This document shows, in pieces, positions 42,632 through 51,484 of a DNA stretch of 64,000 bases. The stretch covers positions 1,240,001-1,304,000 of the forward strand of contig NZ_CP017659.1 of assembly GCF_015326965.1 (NCBI RefSeq), given 5' to 3'. This DNA is from Paenibacillus sp. JZ16 (GTDB lineage: Bacteria > Bacillota > Bacilli > Paenibacillales > Paenibacillaceae). The number at the start of each line of letters is the position of its first letter. The first letter of the stretch is position 1. The notes beneath the pieces were generated by a model. It made no database searches. It saw nothing but the letters and a program-made list of their open reading frames with translations, and was not told the DNA's origin. The position numbers and the translations under genes were made by a program.

Positions 42632-45600
42632 TTATTTTACCTCGATGGCGCGCCAAATCACGGTAATCGCTTCAGCACGGCTAGCATGAGATTGGGGTTT
42701 CAACATGTTGTTGGGATAACCCTTCATGATTCCATAATCTACTGCAATCATCATCGCTTTCCGTGCCCAAGCCGCAATTTTATCCTGATCGGCAAAGGTT
42801 TTGCTGGTAAGCGCATCGTCCAATTGAAATGCTTGAACCACCATTTGCGCCATTTCTTCGCGCGTAATGAAATCGTCGGGGCCAAAGGTAACCGAATCGT
42901 ATCCTTGAATAATTCCGTAAGCATAAGCTGTTGAAATGACTTGCCTCGCCCAATGATCCGTTGTATCAGCGAATTCCTTATTACCTTTACTAGTGAGACC
43001 CAATGCTTGAACCAAGATCGCTGTGAATTCTGCTCGACTCATCATACGGTCAGGTCTGAAGCTTCCGTCTGTATAACCGTTCACAACACCTTTTTCTGCG
43101 AGATTCTCAATGTTCTTTTGCGCCCAATGACCTTTTATATCGGTAAACGCAACACCGATTTCAACAGGCACAATCGTTCTCGCAAAAATCACAAAGGGAG
43201 TAAAATGGTCGGTAGTTCCACTTATTGTCCCTGCATCCCAGTTCATGTTGACGTTATCCAGCGCTACCCATTCCTTCGTATCTTCGTTAAACTGACGGAG
43301 ATGGAGCTCATGACTGCCTTTTCGTATGGTGTTGGGGTCAAATTTCAGGCTGATGGTTACGTCTTGATCGAATGTTCCGGTTACATCTTTCTTAAACTCA
43401 ACGACTTTACTAACTACTCGCTCTCCTCCAGACAGAAGAAATTTATCACCATCTGGAAGCGTTAGATTTATGGATAAACAAAATGGTCGATTCAGTGCTT
43501 TAGCAGGGATGAGAATCTGTCCCCCTTCAAAAGCAATGGTTCTCCCTTCCAGGTCTACAACATAGACGGTGCTCGGCAGTGAACATACATGGCTAACGTT
43601 AGTGAGATTTGAATCGCTTGCTTCACTCGCCTTCTGCGTTATCAAACGATACCGGCTGGACGTCACGTTAACGGCATTACCTGTTTGGTCTTGTGCTCTT
43701 ACATGCAAGTACCAGTCACCGTCAACGCCGTTTTTCATAAGCGTGGCCTCGTTCGCAAACGGTCTCCAGCCTGTGGCTGGTATGGACGAATCGGTCGTCC
43801 ACTGAAACTCCAGCGAGGCTTTATCTATACCGCTTCCAGAATCAATTACTGTCACCCTCGGTGTTACCGATGCAACCTGCATTTCGCTTCCATTAGGGTA
43901 AATCGTAATCAATGGCGGCGTATGGTCAATCTTCACCATGATGTCGAGGAATAACGTATTGCCTGCTTGATTGGACGCCTCAAATCGAATGTTCGTCTCG
44001 CCTTCGCTCGAAATATCGATGGGTGCTTCGTTCTCGTAGACTTGTGAAAGCCCCCCGTTCAGCGTATAGGTCAGATTGGAGATCTCGCTGACTGCCGATT
44101 CAGCATAGACGCTCAAGGTTACGCTCGAGCTGCTCCATTCACCGCTCGCATATTCACTTCCGTCCGCCTTCACTAGTGTAGGTGTCAATGTGATTCCGGT
44201 TGTGCTGATGCAGACTGTGCGTCGTTCAATCGATTCATTGCCCGCTGTATCGAGGGCTTGGAACGAGATGTTATGAACACCTTCATCGCGGAGGACGATA
44301 TCAGATAAATAAGGGCTCCACGACACTCCGTCATTTAGCGAATACGTAAATGAAGTGACGCCAGACTCGTCAGATGCCTCTGCACTTACGTTAACCATTT
44401 GATTGCTCCATGTGCGATCAACGTATTCCATTCCATCCGCCGTGGTCATCGTAATAGCGATGGATGGAGGTGTATGGTCAACGGGACGTGTCAGGTTATC
44501 GACCATTCGATCTGTTAAACTGAGCAACGCATTGTTTGCCAGGTCGGAAATGGTTCCGGATGGTTTATCGTAGGACAGGAGAACTTGCTGGTCTTCTTCA
44601 ATTGCTTTCTCTACGTTAAAAACAAGCGTATCCGTTCCCGATCCGTTCACCCGAGTAATCGTAGAAAGCTTCCCGTCCGTTGTAATTGCAATTCCCCCGG
44701 CGTTAGTGAGATTGACAGCTTCATCAAAGGTCACAATGACGCTGTTCGGATGCCCGCTTTCGATCTTCGCACTAGAGATGGTTGGCGGAGCCACATCCCA
44801 TTCGAGGTTCGCTGCAATTCCTTGTAAAACAGGAAACATGGCTCCCTCCTGTAACACCCAGATTCCGCTGAAGTCCCACTCGGTCCCGAAGAGGTTATAC
44901 TGTTTCATTTCTGATGTAACCCGCGGTTCACCTTTGCCAGTATCGGATTGCCCCGTCATTTCCTTATTATAGAAGCTCGCGGTAACCTTGCCGAATTCCC
45001 TTCCGATCAGGCCGCCGACTTCGCCGCTGCCGGTTACACTGCCGACGGCATAAGAAGTCTTGATATTACCGATATTCCTTCCCACGAGTGCGCCAACATC
45101 AGAACGACCGCTAACGGAACCGATCGCGTACGAATCATTCACCTTGCCGCTCTCATTCCGACCCACGAGGCCTCCGACAAAATCCATTCCGGTAATGCTC
45201 CCGGCGGCGAAGGACTGGTTAACTTCGCTATTCATATCATGGAGTCCGACCAATCCGCCGACATTGAATTGACCATCAACTTGACCCGTTGCGTATGCCT
45301 TATTAACGAGACCCGCATTCAAGCCAATCAATCCACCGATGTGGCTGTTTCCGCTAACGCTCCCGGTAGCATACACAGCCTCAGTAACACTCCCCATGCC
45401 GTTCTTTCCGACCAGACCGCCGACTTCGTGCATTCCATTGACCGCAGCACTCGAGCTAGAACTGCCGATCGTTCCGTCGTTATTCCCGACCAGACCACCT
45501 GTTTTGTCTGCTCCGGTAACATTTCCTGTTACATGGACCTTTATAATCTGACTGCCGGGGCCGTTCTGTCCCGACAGCATGCCTGTCTGAAGGCCGCCGG

Positions 45601-47071
45601 TGACATTCCCGTTCTTTAATTGAACGTCTCGAACCTCACCACCAGAAATTTTACCGAACATTCCGACGCTCATTAAACTGCTCCTGTTGATATATAGGTC
45701 TGTAATATCATATCCTTGGCCGTCGAGCGTACCCGTGAACGGAGTGCTGTCATTACCGATAGGTTCAAAGCCGAAACCGTTCCCTGTGCTCGTCGCCCAC
45801 ATATCGGAGCGAGTGTTGTCAGTGAACGTCGTGTCGAAATCAATCCCCTGCGTCAGTGTGTAATTCGCCGACAGATCCATGGCCATCAGTTGCAGTTGAT
45901 GCGAGTTCCCAATTGCTGCCGACCATTCGGAGCGAAGGAATGGTCGCGTCGAGTCTTCGACCATAAACCAGTCATTGTTGAAATCCCAGCCCGAATAGCT
46001 CGATTGGGTTAGTGCCTGTGCAGTAGTGAGGCTGCTCGCGGTACACTTTCCGTATGTATCGTATCCACAGGCGCTATTTAAGCCGACAGTTTCAGCATCC
46101 CAAAAACTGCCGCTCAATATCCCACTATTACTCCCAACCAGACCGCCCACAGATTGATCGCGCCCGCTAACGTAGCCGGTGGCGTATGACTGAACAATCG
46201 ATCCGTGGCCTGTGCTGCCCACAAGACCGCCGACAGCACTTTCACCATGGACAGTTCCCGTGGCATATGACTGACTAATAAGAGCAGAAATATTATAACC
46301 GACCAGTCCGCCGACGTGTCCAGCGCTCCCGCTGACGGCACCCGTGGCGTATGACCGGATGATTTCTCCACCTTCATTGTCCCCTACTAACCCACCGACT
46401 ATAGCGGCGCCACTGATCCTTCCGGCAGCATAGGAATCACTCACCGTCCCGTCATTACGCCCTACCAAACCACCGACATAATCGGCGCCGGTGACGGCAT
46501 TCGTAGTGTAGGAGGAAGTTATTTTACCGTGAATGCCATTGTATCCTGCCAACCCTCCGACGGTGGCCATATGGCTTCTAACCGTTCCGGTAACGTAGGA
46601 TAGTTGAATGGTTCCATCGCTACGTCCTGCCAGCCCGCCCACATGGCTGTTTCCTATGATTGAACCTCCTTCGAGAGCGATATGTTCGATCACCCCGTTG
46701 GAGCCTACCATCCCGAATAGGCCGACCATGTCCAGCTTGGGCTGATGAATGGTCAGATTGCGGATGGCATGACCCGCTCCATCGAAGACACCAGTGAACG
46801 GGTTATTACCGCTTCCGTCGTAGCCGATAGGGACAAAGCCAGCCCCATTACTCCAATTTGCCGTCTCCGAAGCATCGACATCCGCCCCGAGCCTGTAATG
46901 AGCGTTCAAATCATTACGCACGGCGTTTAATTGATTTAACGTTGTAATGATGTAAGGATTGTTCGCTGTCCCATCACCGGACATGGGATCATTCGGAAGG
47001 GCGAATGCTTGAAACGGGATGATGCCTATCACGAGCAATAATGCCATCAAAATAGAGAAGATGCGTCTCAT
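42632..47071 (-). CDS. S-layer-anchored surface protein with GLUG repeats, Ig-like domains and three SLH domains
   Basis: 1479 residues. Signal peptide ends near AFA-LP (about residue 24). Two blocks of GLUG repeats (about 125-330 and 480-690) carry the pattern VGGLVGxNxGxI..SYATGxVxG. Then come a SwmB-like domain (about 755-860, VIVTFDEAVNLTNAGGI), three domains opening with DHTPPSI/DHTPPLI or close variants (OmpL47/Ig-like), a further beta domain, and three SLH domains in the last 185 residues (FTDIKGHWAQKNIENLAEKG; FADTTDHWARQVISTAYAYG; TFADQDKIAAWARKAMMIAV). The SLH set binds pyruvylated wall polymer, so it should display the repeats outside the cell, perhaps as an adhesin. ATG with AAAGGAAG upstream. 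A LuxR-type activator gene lies immediately upstream. Confidence 0.93.
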   Translation of the reverse strand: MRRIFSILMALLLVIGIIPFQAFALPNDPMSGDGTANNPYIITTLNQLNAVRNDLNAHYRLGADVDASETANWSNGAGFVPIGYDGSGNNPFTGVFDGAGHAIRNLTIHQPKLDMVGLFGMVGSNGVIEHIALEGGSIIGNSHVGGLAGRSDGTIQLSYVTGTVRSHMATVGGLAGYNGIHGKITSSYTTNAVTGADYVGGLVGRNDGTVSDSYAAGRISGAAIVGGLVGDNEGGEIIRSYATGAVSGSAGHVGGLVGYNISALISQSYATGTVHGESAVGGLVGSTGHGSIVQSYATGYVSGRDQSVGGLVGSNSGILSGSFWDAETVGLNSACGYDTYGKCTASSLTTAQALTQSSYSGWDFNNDWFMVEDSTRPFLRSEWSAAIGNSHQLQLMAMDLSANYTLTQGIDFDTTFTDNTRSDMWATSTGNGFGFEPIGNDSTPFTGTLDGQGYDITDLYINRSSLMSVGMFGKISGGEVRDVQLKNGNVTGGLQTGMLSGQNGPGSQIIKVHVTGNVTGADKTGGLVGNNDGTIGSSSSSAAVNGMHEVGGLVGKNGMGSVTEAVYATGSVSGNSHIGGLIGLNAGLVNKAYATGQVDGQFNVGGLVGLHDMNSEVNQSFAAGSITGMDFVGGLVGRNESGKVNDSYAIGSVSGRSDVGALVGRNIGNIKTSYAVGSVTGSGEVGGLIGREFGKVTASFYNKEMTGQSDTGKGEPRVTSEMKQYNLFGTEWDFSGIWVLQEGAMFPVLQGIAANLEWDVAPPTISSAKIESGHPNSVIVTFDEAVNLTNAGGIAITTDGKLSTITRVNGSGTDTLVFNVEKAIEEDQQVLLSYDKPSGTISDLANNALLSLTDRMVDNLTRPVDHTPPSIAITMTTADGMEYVDRTWSNQMVNVSAEASDESGVTSFTYSLNDGVSWSPYLSDIVLRDEGVHNISFQALDTAGNESIERRTVCISTTGITLTPTLVKADGSEYASGEWSSSSVTLSVYAESAVSEISNLTYTLNGGLSQVYENEAPIDISSEGETNIRFEASNQAGNTLFLDIMVKIDHTPPLITIYPNGSEMQVASVTPRVTVIDSGSGIDKASLEFQWTTDSSIPATGWRPFANEATLMKNGVDGDWYLHVRAQDQTGNAVNVTSSRYRLITQKASEASDSNLTNVSHVCSLPSTVYVVDLEGRTIAFEGGQILIPAKALNRPFCLSINLTLPDGDKFLLSGGERVVSKVVEFKKDVTGTFDQDVTISLKFDPNTIRKGSHELHLRQFNEDTKEWVALDNVNMNWDAGTISGTTDHFTPFVIFARTIVPVEIGVAFTDIKGHWAQKNIENLAEKGVVNGYTDGSFRPDRMMSRAEFTAILVQALGLTSKGNKEFADTTDHWARQVISTAYAYGIIQGYDSVTFGPDDFITREEMAQMVVQAFQLDDALTSKTFADQDKIAAWARKAMMIAVDYGIMKGYPNNMLKPQSHASRAEAITVIWRAIEVK

Positions 47072-47113
47072 CTGGTCTTTTCTTCCTTTCGTTATTCAGT
47101 AGCCACGATGAAC

Positions 47114-47170
47114 ATTATATTGAATTTTTCGCGAGTTCGAATCTAACCCCGGTTATAGGCCCGGTTATAG
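47114..47170 (-). promoter_or_regulatory. candidate activator-dependent promoter of the SLH gene
   Basis: On the minus strand TATAAT (47114-47119) is preceded by a poor -35 (ATTCGA). Just upstream are two exact copies of the 10-mer CCGGTTATAG (plus-strand 47149-47158 and 47161-47170), 12 bp apart. Weak -35 plus direct repeats near -35 to -55 is how activator-dependent promoters look; the adjacent MalT-like regulator is the obvious candidate. Confidence 0.45.
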
Positions 47171-47180
47171 TTCACACCAT

Positions 47181-47203
47181 AAAAAAGAGACCCGCCGTGC
47201 GGG
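47181..47203 (-). terminator. terminator of the MalT-like gene
   Basis: Short CCCGC/GCGGG stem, loop CGT, then AGAGA and six T in the minus direction context; modest strength. Confidence 0.55.
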
Positions 47204-47230
47204 CGAGCCTGCTGTTACAACCTATGATGT

Positions 47231-49825
47231 TTAACCCTGAAACTCTTGACCTCTTGTAATCGCCTCGACCCGGTTTTTCGCCTGCAGCTTGCTGTAAATG
47301 CGGTTGATGTGCGCCTTCAAGGTCCCCATTCCGATACCGAGCGTTTCAACGATCGCCGAGTTGTCCATCCCTTCCTCCATATAACGAAATATTGCATATT
47401 CGCGCGGTGTCAGAAGCTTTTCTAATGTTGCTTTGCCTTGTACCGAAGATTCGGCTGTTCCTCCGAAAGCGGACAATATTCTCCTCACATAGGCCAGTGA
47501 AGGCGCGTTTTTATCTCGAATGTTCCCTTTTTGACGATGTTGGACATATTCCCCTAACAGCTGTGCCACCAGATGTCCTTTATCAACAAACACACGGATA
47601 TAATCATCGGGTTTCGCAAATATAAGCGCCTCTTCCAGCTTGAGCAGCGCTTGTTGCGGCTTATCCATCACCTGCAGCATCATCGCCTGAAGCACTTGGA
47701 TTTCCAAGGCGTCCATCGGACGATGTCCTTTCACCGCGATATGCAGCAATCTCTCAGATAATGCCCATGCCTCCTGGCTGTTCCCGGTCACCATCAACAC
47801 CCTAACGAGGAAGATATAGACGAATAGCTGATAAACGGATACCGGATCATCCGACGAGACCTTGTAACGATCCCTCCATTGCACAGCTGCGGACAAGTCT
47901 CCGGATTCCATTCGCAGACGAGCCATTTCGACATCGAGCAAGATAGGGGCTGCCTTAGCGCCATCCTCAATCGCCCTTCTATAGGCTTCTTCCAGCCATT
48001 TTTCGGCCTGACTGATGTCCTGCCTGGATGTGCTGATCCGTGCCAGGAAAAGACTCGCGGGAACGTATACCTTCTCTGGTTGGTAATGCGCCTGACTCGT
48101 CCCATGTAATCCCAGCTTCAAGTAATCCTCCGCCTGCTCCAGCTCGTTGCGTTCGTAGAGTAATTCGCCATAACAAACCACGACCGAGTCCTGCAGACCC
48201 ATTGGTTTCATGAATTCGATCATGCTCAAAAAGAACGTATCCGAAAGGACCCGAGGTAAATGCTGGCCCCGCTTGCCATTGTATGACCTGTATATAGAAG
48301 GAGATAGCGGCATATGAGGAGATGCAAAGATCAGATCCGTCCCTGTAGGACTATGCTGAAGTGACAGACGGATATACTCCAGCCCTTTGATCATGTCCAT
48401 GTCGTATTGGGTTGCTTTAAAGTTCCTGACATAATACAAGTATCCCAAATAGCGATCCTTCTCTTCCGGACTCCAGCTTGCCGAGGAAGCAGCATAATGC
48501 TTCTCTGCTAGCTGTAAATACCGTTCCGACAGCTCCAGTTCTTGAGACCACAATAACGAAAATATGTACGAAAAAAAGAGATAAGGATACTGCATAAGCA
48601 GTTCCTCGGGAATCGCCGACAACCAAACCTTCATGGTCGAGAATTCCCGGCGGACCATTAAACTTCTCATCTGCTCTAGCAAATGGATCGCTTCCGAATA
48701 ATAAGTACCAGCCAAGTAGTAATCTATCGCTTCTTCGAGCAATCCCTGCGATTCACACCAGGCTGCGGCCGATTGGAAGAGCACATTCGTCTTAGCCGGA
48801 TCCAGGCGTCGCTGCTGCTTCAGCAGAAACTCGCCAAATACATGGTGAAATCGGTACCAGTCCCTGTCCTCATCCAGCGGGATAAGGAACATATTGCGTT
48901 TTTCCAGCTCCGCCAGCATCCGTGCACCGTGTTCGCCAGCTACAACCTTACATAGCTGCCCGTTCATCCGCTGTAAAATAGAGACGTTCAACAGAAATTG
49001 CCTCGTTGGCTTATCCAACGATTCAAATACTTCCTCGAATAAATAAAGCTCGACACGTTCGGGGTTGGAATGTACGTACTTGAAAGCTCCCCTCCCCTCA
49101 TCTTCATGAATAGACAACGAGATCAGCCTAAGCCCTGTCACCCAGCCCTCGGTCTGGAATTGGATTCGTTCAATCTGCTCCCTCTGCAGCTCCCCCATCT
49201 CCACGATGTGGAAAAAATCCACTGTCTCCTGCAAATTGAAACACAAATGCTGGGTATGGATTTCCTGGATCCAGTCCCGACTAATCCATCTCGACTTCAG
49301 AAATCCATGGATGCTTCGACTAGTGAAACAAAGATGCACGCAGGAAGGCAAATACTCTATAAAATACGAAACGGACGCCTGGATATCCATATTATGTATG
49401 ACATGCCAGTCATCCAGTATCAGGATAACCGGCTTATTCAAGTCGTTCAATTCGTTTAACAATGCAACCATAAACGGCTCGTATTGGCCCGGGTTCAGCA
49501 TTGCGTTTGAAGTACGGACGAAGTCTGACAAACTACCGACAGCCTGCTCGATCGCTTTCATGAAGTAGTTCCAAAATCTTATGAGGTCATTATCCTTGTC
49601 ATCCAGCGATAACCACCCGACGGGGCGGTCCAGTTGCCTGGCCCAATCACTGACCAGCGTCGTTTTACCGTATCCGGCGGGTGCCGTCACGAATGTCGCC
49701 CTGTGATTTAGTCCCGCATTCAATCGCGCAAGCAGACGGGGACGCGTAACTGTTTGATCATGGGGCTGGGGCAGTTTCAATTTCGTTAGAAGCAAGAAAT
49801 GGCTTTCATCTCTCTCTTGTATCAT
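47231..49825 (-). CDS. MalT-like LuxR-family ATP-dependent transcriptional regulator
   Basis: 864-residue STAND-type regulator. The ATPase domain has Walker A TAPAGYGKTTLVSDW (about 47-61) and Walker B VILILDDW (133-140). A long helical TPR-like middle (about 330-760) should sense the ligand, and a LuxR helix-turn-helix lies at the C terminus (LTPREYAIFRYMEEGMDNSA; MGTLKAHINRIYSKL; NRVEAITRG). Such proteins activate promoters with repeated boxes when bound to ATP and an inducer. It is upstream of the SLH surface-protein gene on the same strand. Confidence 0.92.
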   Translation of the reverse strand: MIQERDESHFLLLTKLKLPQPHDQTVTRPRLLARLNAGLNHRATFVTAPAGYGKTTLVSDWARQLDRPVGWLSLDDKDNDLIRFWNYFMKAIEQAVGSLSDFVRTSNAMLNPGQYEPFMVALLNELNDLNKPVILILDDWHVIHNMDIQASVSYFIEYLPSCVHLCFTSRSIHGFLKSRWISRDWIQEIHTQHLCFNLQETVDFFHIVEMGELQREQIERIQFQTEGWVTGLRLISLSIHEDEGRGAFKYVHSNPERVELYLFEEVFESLDKPTRQFLLNVSILQRMNGQLCKVVAGEHGARMLAELEKRNMFLIPLDEDRDWYRFHHVFGEFLLKQQRRLDPAKTNVLFQSAAAWCESQGLLEEAIDYYLAGTYYSEAIHLLEQMRSLMVRREFSTMKVWLSAIPEELLMQYPYLFFSYIFSLLWSQELELSERYLQLAEKHYAASSASWSPEEKDRYLGYLYYVRNFKATQYDMDMIKGLEYIRLSLQHSPTGTDLIFASPHMPLSPSIYRSYNGKRGQHLPRVLSDTFFLSMIEFMKPMGLQDSVVVCYGELLYERNELEQAEDYLKLGLHGTSQAHYQPEKVYVPASLFLARISTSRQDISQAEKWLEEAYRRAIEDGAKAAPILLDVEMARLRMESGDLSAAVQWRDRYKVSSDDPVSVYQLFVYIFLVRVLMVTGNSQEAWALSERLLHIAVKGHRPMDALEIQVLQAMMLQVMDKPQQALLKLEEALIFAKPDDYIRVFVDKGHLVAQLLGEYVQHRQKGNIRDKNAPSLAYVRRILSAFGGTAESSVQGKATLEKLLTPREYAIFRYMEEGMDNSAIVETLGIGMGTLKAHINRIYSKLQAKNRVEAITRGQEFQG

Positions 49826-49901
49826 GCTGCCTCTTTTCGTTAGCCTCTGTGGGCCTTATTGTTGGTTTTATTCTTGATAAAACCCGAAATTCGGATTTTT
49901 G

Positions 49902-50504
49902 TCAACGGGTTAAGTGCGCTGTGTTGGCAAAATCGATTAATGTAAAACGACCATTACAACACCTGATATGAGTTATAGAACATTCTGGGACCAGATTACT
50001 TTGTGAAATGATAAAGTTCGGGTGTTTATGGTTCAACTCTTCCTCGGTAAACTCGTTTACCATAAAGTCTGTGATCAAACCGCCATGAGTCACAATAACA
50101 ACGGTTTCGTATGGATGTTGATGGGACAGCTCTAATAAGCAGGAAGTCAACCGCTCACCGGCTCTTTTTGCGGAATCTCCAACTGGAGGCATATAGTCTC
50201 GTTCCTTGGTGCAGCGATTCCACATCTCAACAAACTCCTCAAACGTTTGACCAGGCGAGTCTCCCCAATTCGCACGTTCCCGTAAGCGACTGTCCTCTGA
50301 TACGGTTATATGAATTGCTTCAGCCACAATCTGAGCGGTCTGCGTTGCTCTATTCAGCGGGCTGCTAATCATTTTATCAATGGACATTTTATTAAAATGT
50401 TTTGCCGTTTTACGAGCCTGCTTTATCCCTTCGGGTGAAATGGAAACATCTCCAACTCGCTTTTCTTTTTCAGCATGTCTGACAAGGAAAAACTCTGTGC
50501 TCAT
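49902..50504 (-). CDS. histidine phosphatase family protein (phosphoglycerate-mutase-like)
   Basis: 200-residue cytosolic phosphatase. The phospho-histidine motif is FLVRHAEKEK near the N terminus, and the second catalytic histidine is in VVIVTHGGLITDF; SSPLNRATQTA carries the conserved arginine. The ATG at 50504 has AAAGGAATG upstream; the longer frame overlaps that site. Substrate cannot be told; it is not a glycolytic mutase by length. The 263 bases upstream hold only the terminator of the next gene. Confidence 0.88.
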   Translation of the reverse strand: MSTEFFLVRHAEKEKRVGDVSISPEGIKQARKTAKHFNKMSIDKMISSPLNRATQTAQIVAEAIHITVSEDSRLRERANWGDSPGQTFEEFVEMWNRCTKERDYMPPVGDSAKRAGERLTSCLLELSHQHPYETVVIVTHGGLITDFMVNEFTEEELNHKHPNFIISQSNLVPECSITHIRCCNGRFTLIDFANTAHLTR

Positions 50505-50626
50505 ATCTTCATTCCTTTCATACATCCATCAATTAGATAATCGTTAAATTAAACTAATATCTAATTAGATATTACATCGTTTTGGATTATATGGAAAGAC
50601 ACAACGCCGCAGTTAACGGATAATAA

Positions 50627-50651
50627 ACAAAAAAAACCGCCAAATTGGCGG
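50627..50651 (-). terminator. terminator of the YgjP-type gene
   Basis: CCGCCAA/TTGGCGG stem with one-base centre, then at least eight T in the minus direction; about 117 bases past the stop. Confidence 0.8.
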
Positions 50652-50767
50652 CTCGGCCTTGCTGCATGTGTTTTTGTTATTGACTTTGATTCGTTTCGTT
50701 TGGCCAGATCTCAGCTGCTTGTTTACGTCCATGCTAACGCATTCTGTGAAGCTTGTTCTCCATCATA

Positions 50768-51457
50768 TTATAGAGTCATGGCGTGTCCATACTTCGCCAG
50801 GAACGCTTCCTTCGCTTTGTAATCCTTCATTACGCTGCCAACAAGTCGCCAGAAAGAGCGATCATGATTCATGTGAATGAGATGGCAGAGCTCATGAATG
50901 ACCACATAGTCAATGACCTCAAGGGGCGCCATCGCAAGACGGTAATTGAAGGTGAGATGTTTAGAAGAGCTGCAGCTGCCCCACTTCGTTCGCGACTCCT
51001 CAATGGTGAAGGATTTAGGCGAGACTTTCAGCTGCTTCTGATAGATCTTAATCCTCTCCCCGATCACCTTTTTGCAGCTGGCAAAGTAGAACTTCTTCAG
51101 CTCATGTTGGAGCGCATCTTCCGTCAGCCCATGGGTCTCAATTAACTCATCAAGCGAATAATATTGGCCAAGATGCAGAAACTTGCCACTCTCTTCGTAT
51201 GCTTTCACCTTCGGAGCATTTCGAGCAGACTCAATCGCTTGCAGTTGTTTCAAAATTTTATCCCCATACTGCCTTACGGCCTTTATCACGACATCATCAC
51301 CTGTATGATTCGGCGCCTTCACCGTAACCAGACCTGAAGGATCGATATGGATGGACATCTTTTGGCGGGGGCCGTATTCTACATGACATTCTATTTGTTG
51401 TTGTCCTAGTTCAATTTTCATATATTCAGCTTCGTTTCTATAAGGATGTATCTCCAT
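50768..51457 (-). CDS. YgjP-like (M48/SprT-type) metal-dependent hydrolase
   Basis: 229-residue protein of the YgjP/DUF45 family. The zinc motif HELCH is in VVIHELCHLIHMNHDRSFW and the conserved TKWGSCSSSKHLTFNYRLAM block precedes it. Members are predicted zinc metallopeptidases of largely unknown role. The start is uncertain: ATG at 51457 (MEIHPYRN) has no clear ribosome site, and the internal ATG that gives MKIELGQQQ (12 codons later) is the alternative. Confidence 0.88.
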   Translation of the reverse strand: MEIHPYRNEAEYMKIELGQQQIECHVEYGPRQKMSIHIDPSGLVTVKAPNHTGDDVVIKAVRQYGDKILKQLQAIESARNAPKVKAYEESGKFLHLGQYYSLDELIETHGLTEDALQHELKKFYFASCKKVIGERIKIYQKQLKVSPKSFTIEESRTKWGSCSSSKHLTFNYRLAMAPLEVIDYVVIHELCHLIHMNHDRSFWRLVGSVMKDYKAKEAFLAKYGHAMTL

Positions 51458-51484
51458 TGTATCAGAATAGAACCGAATCCTCCT

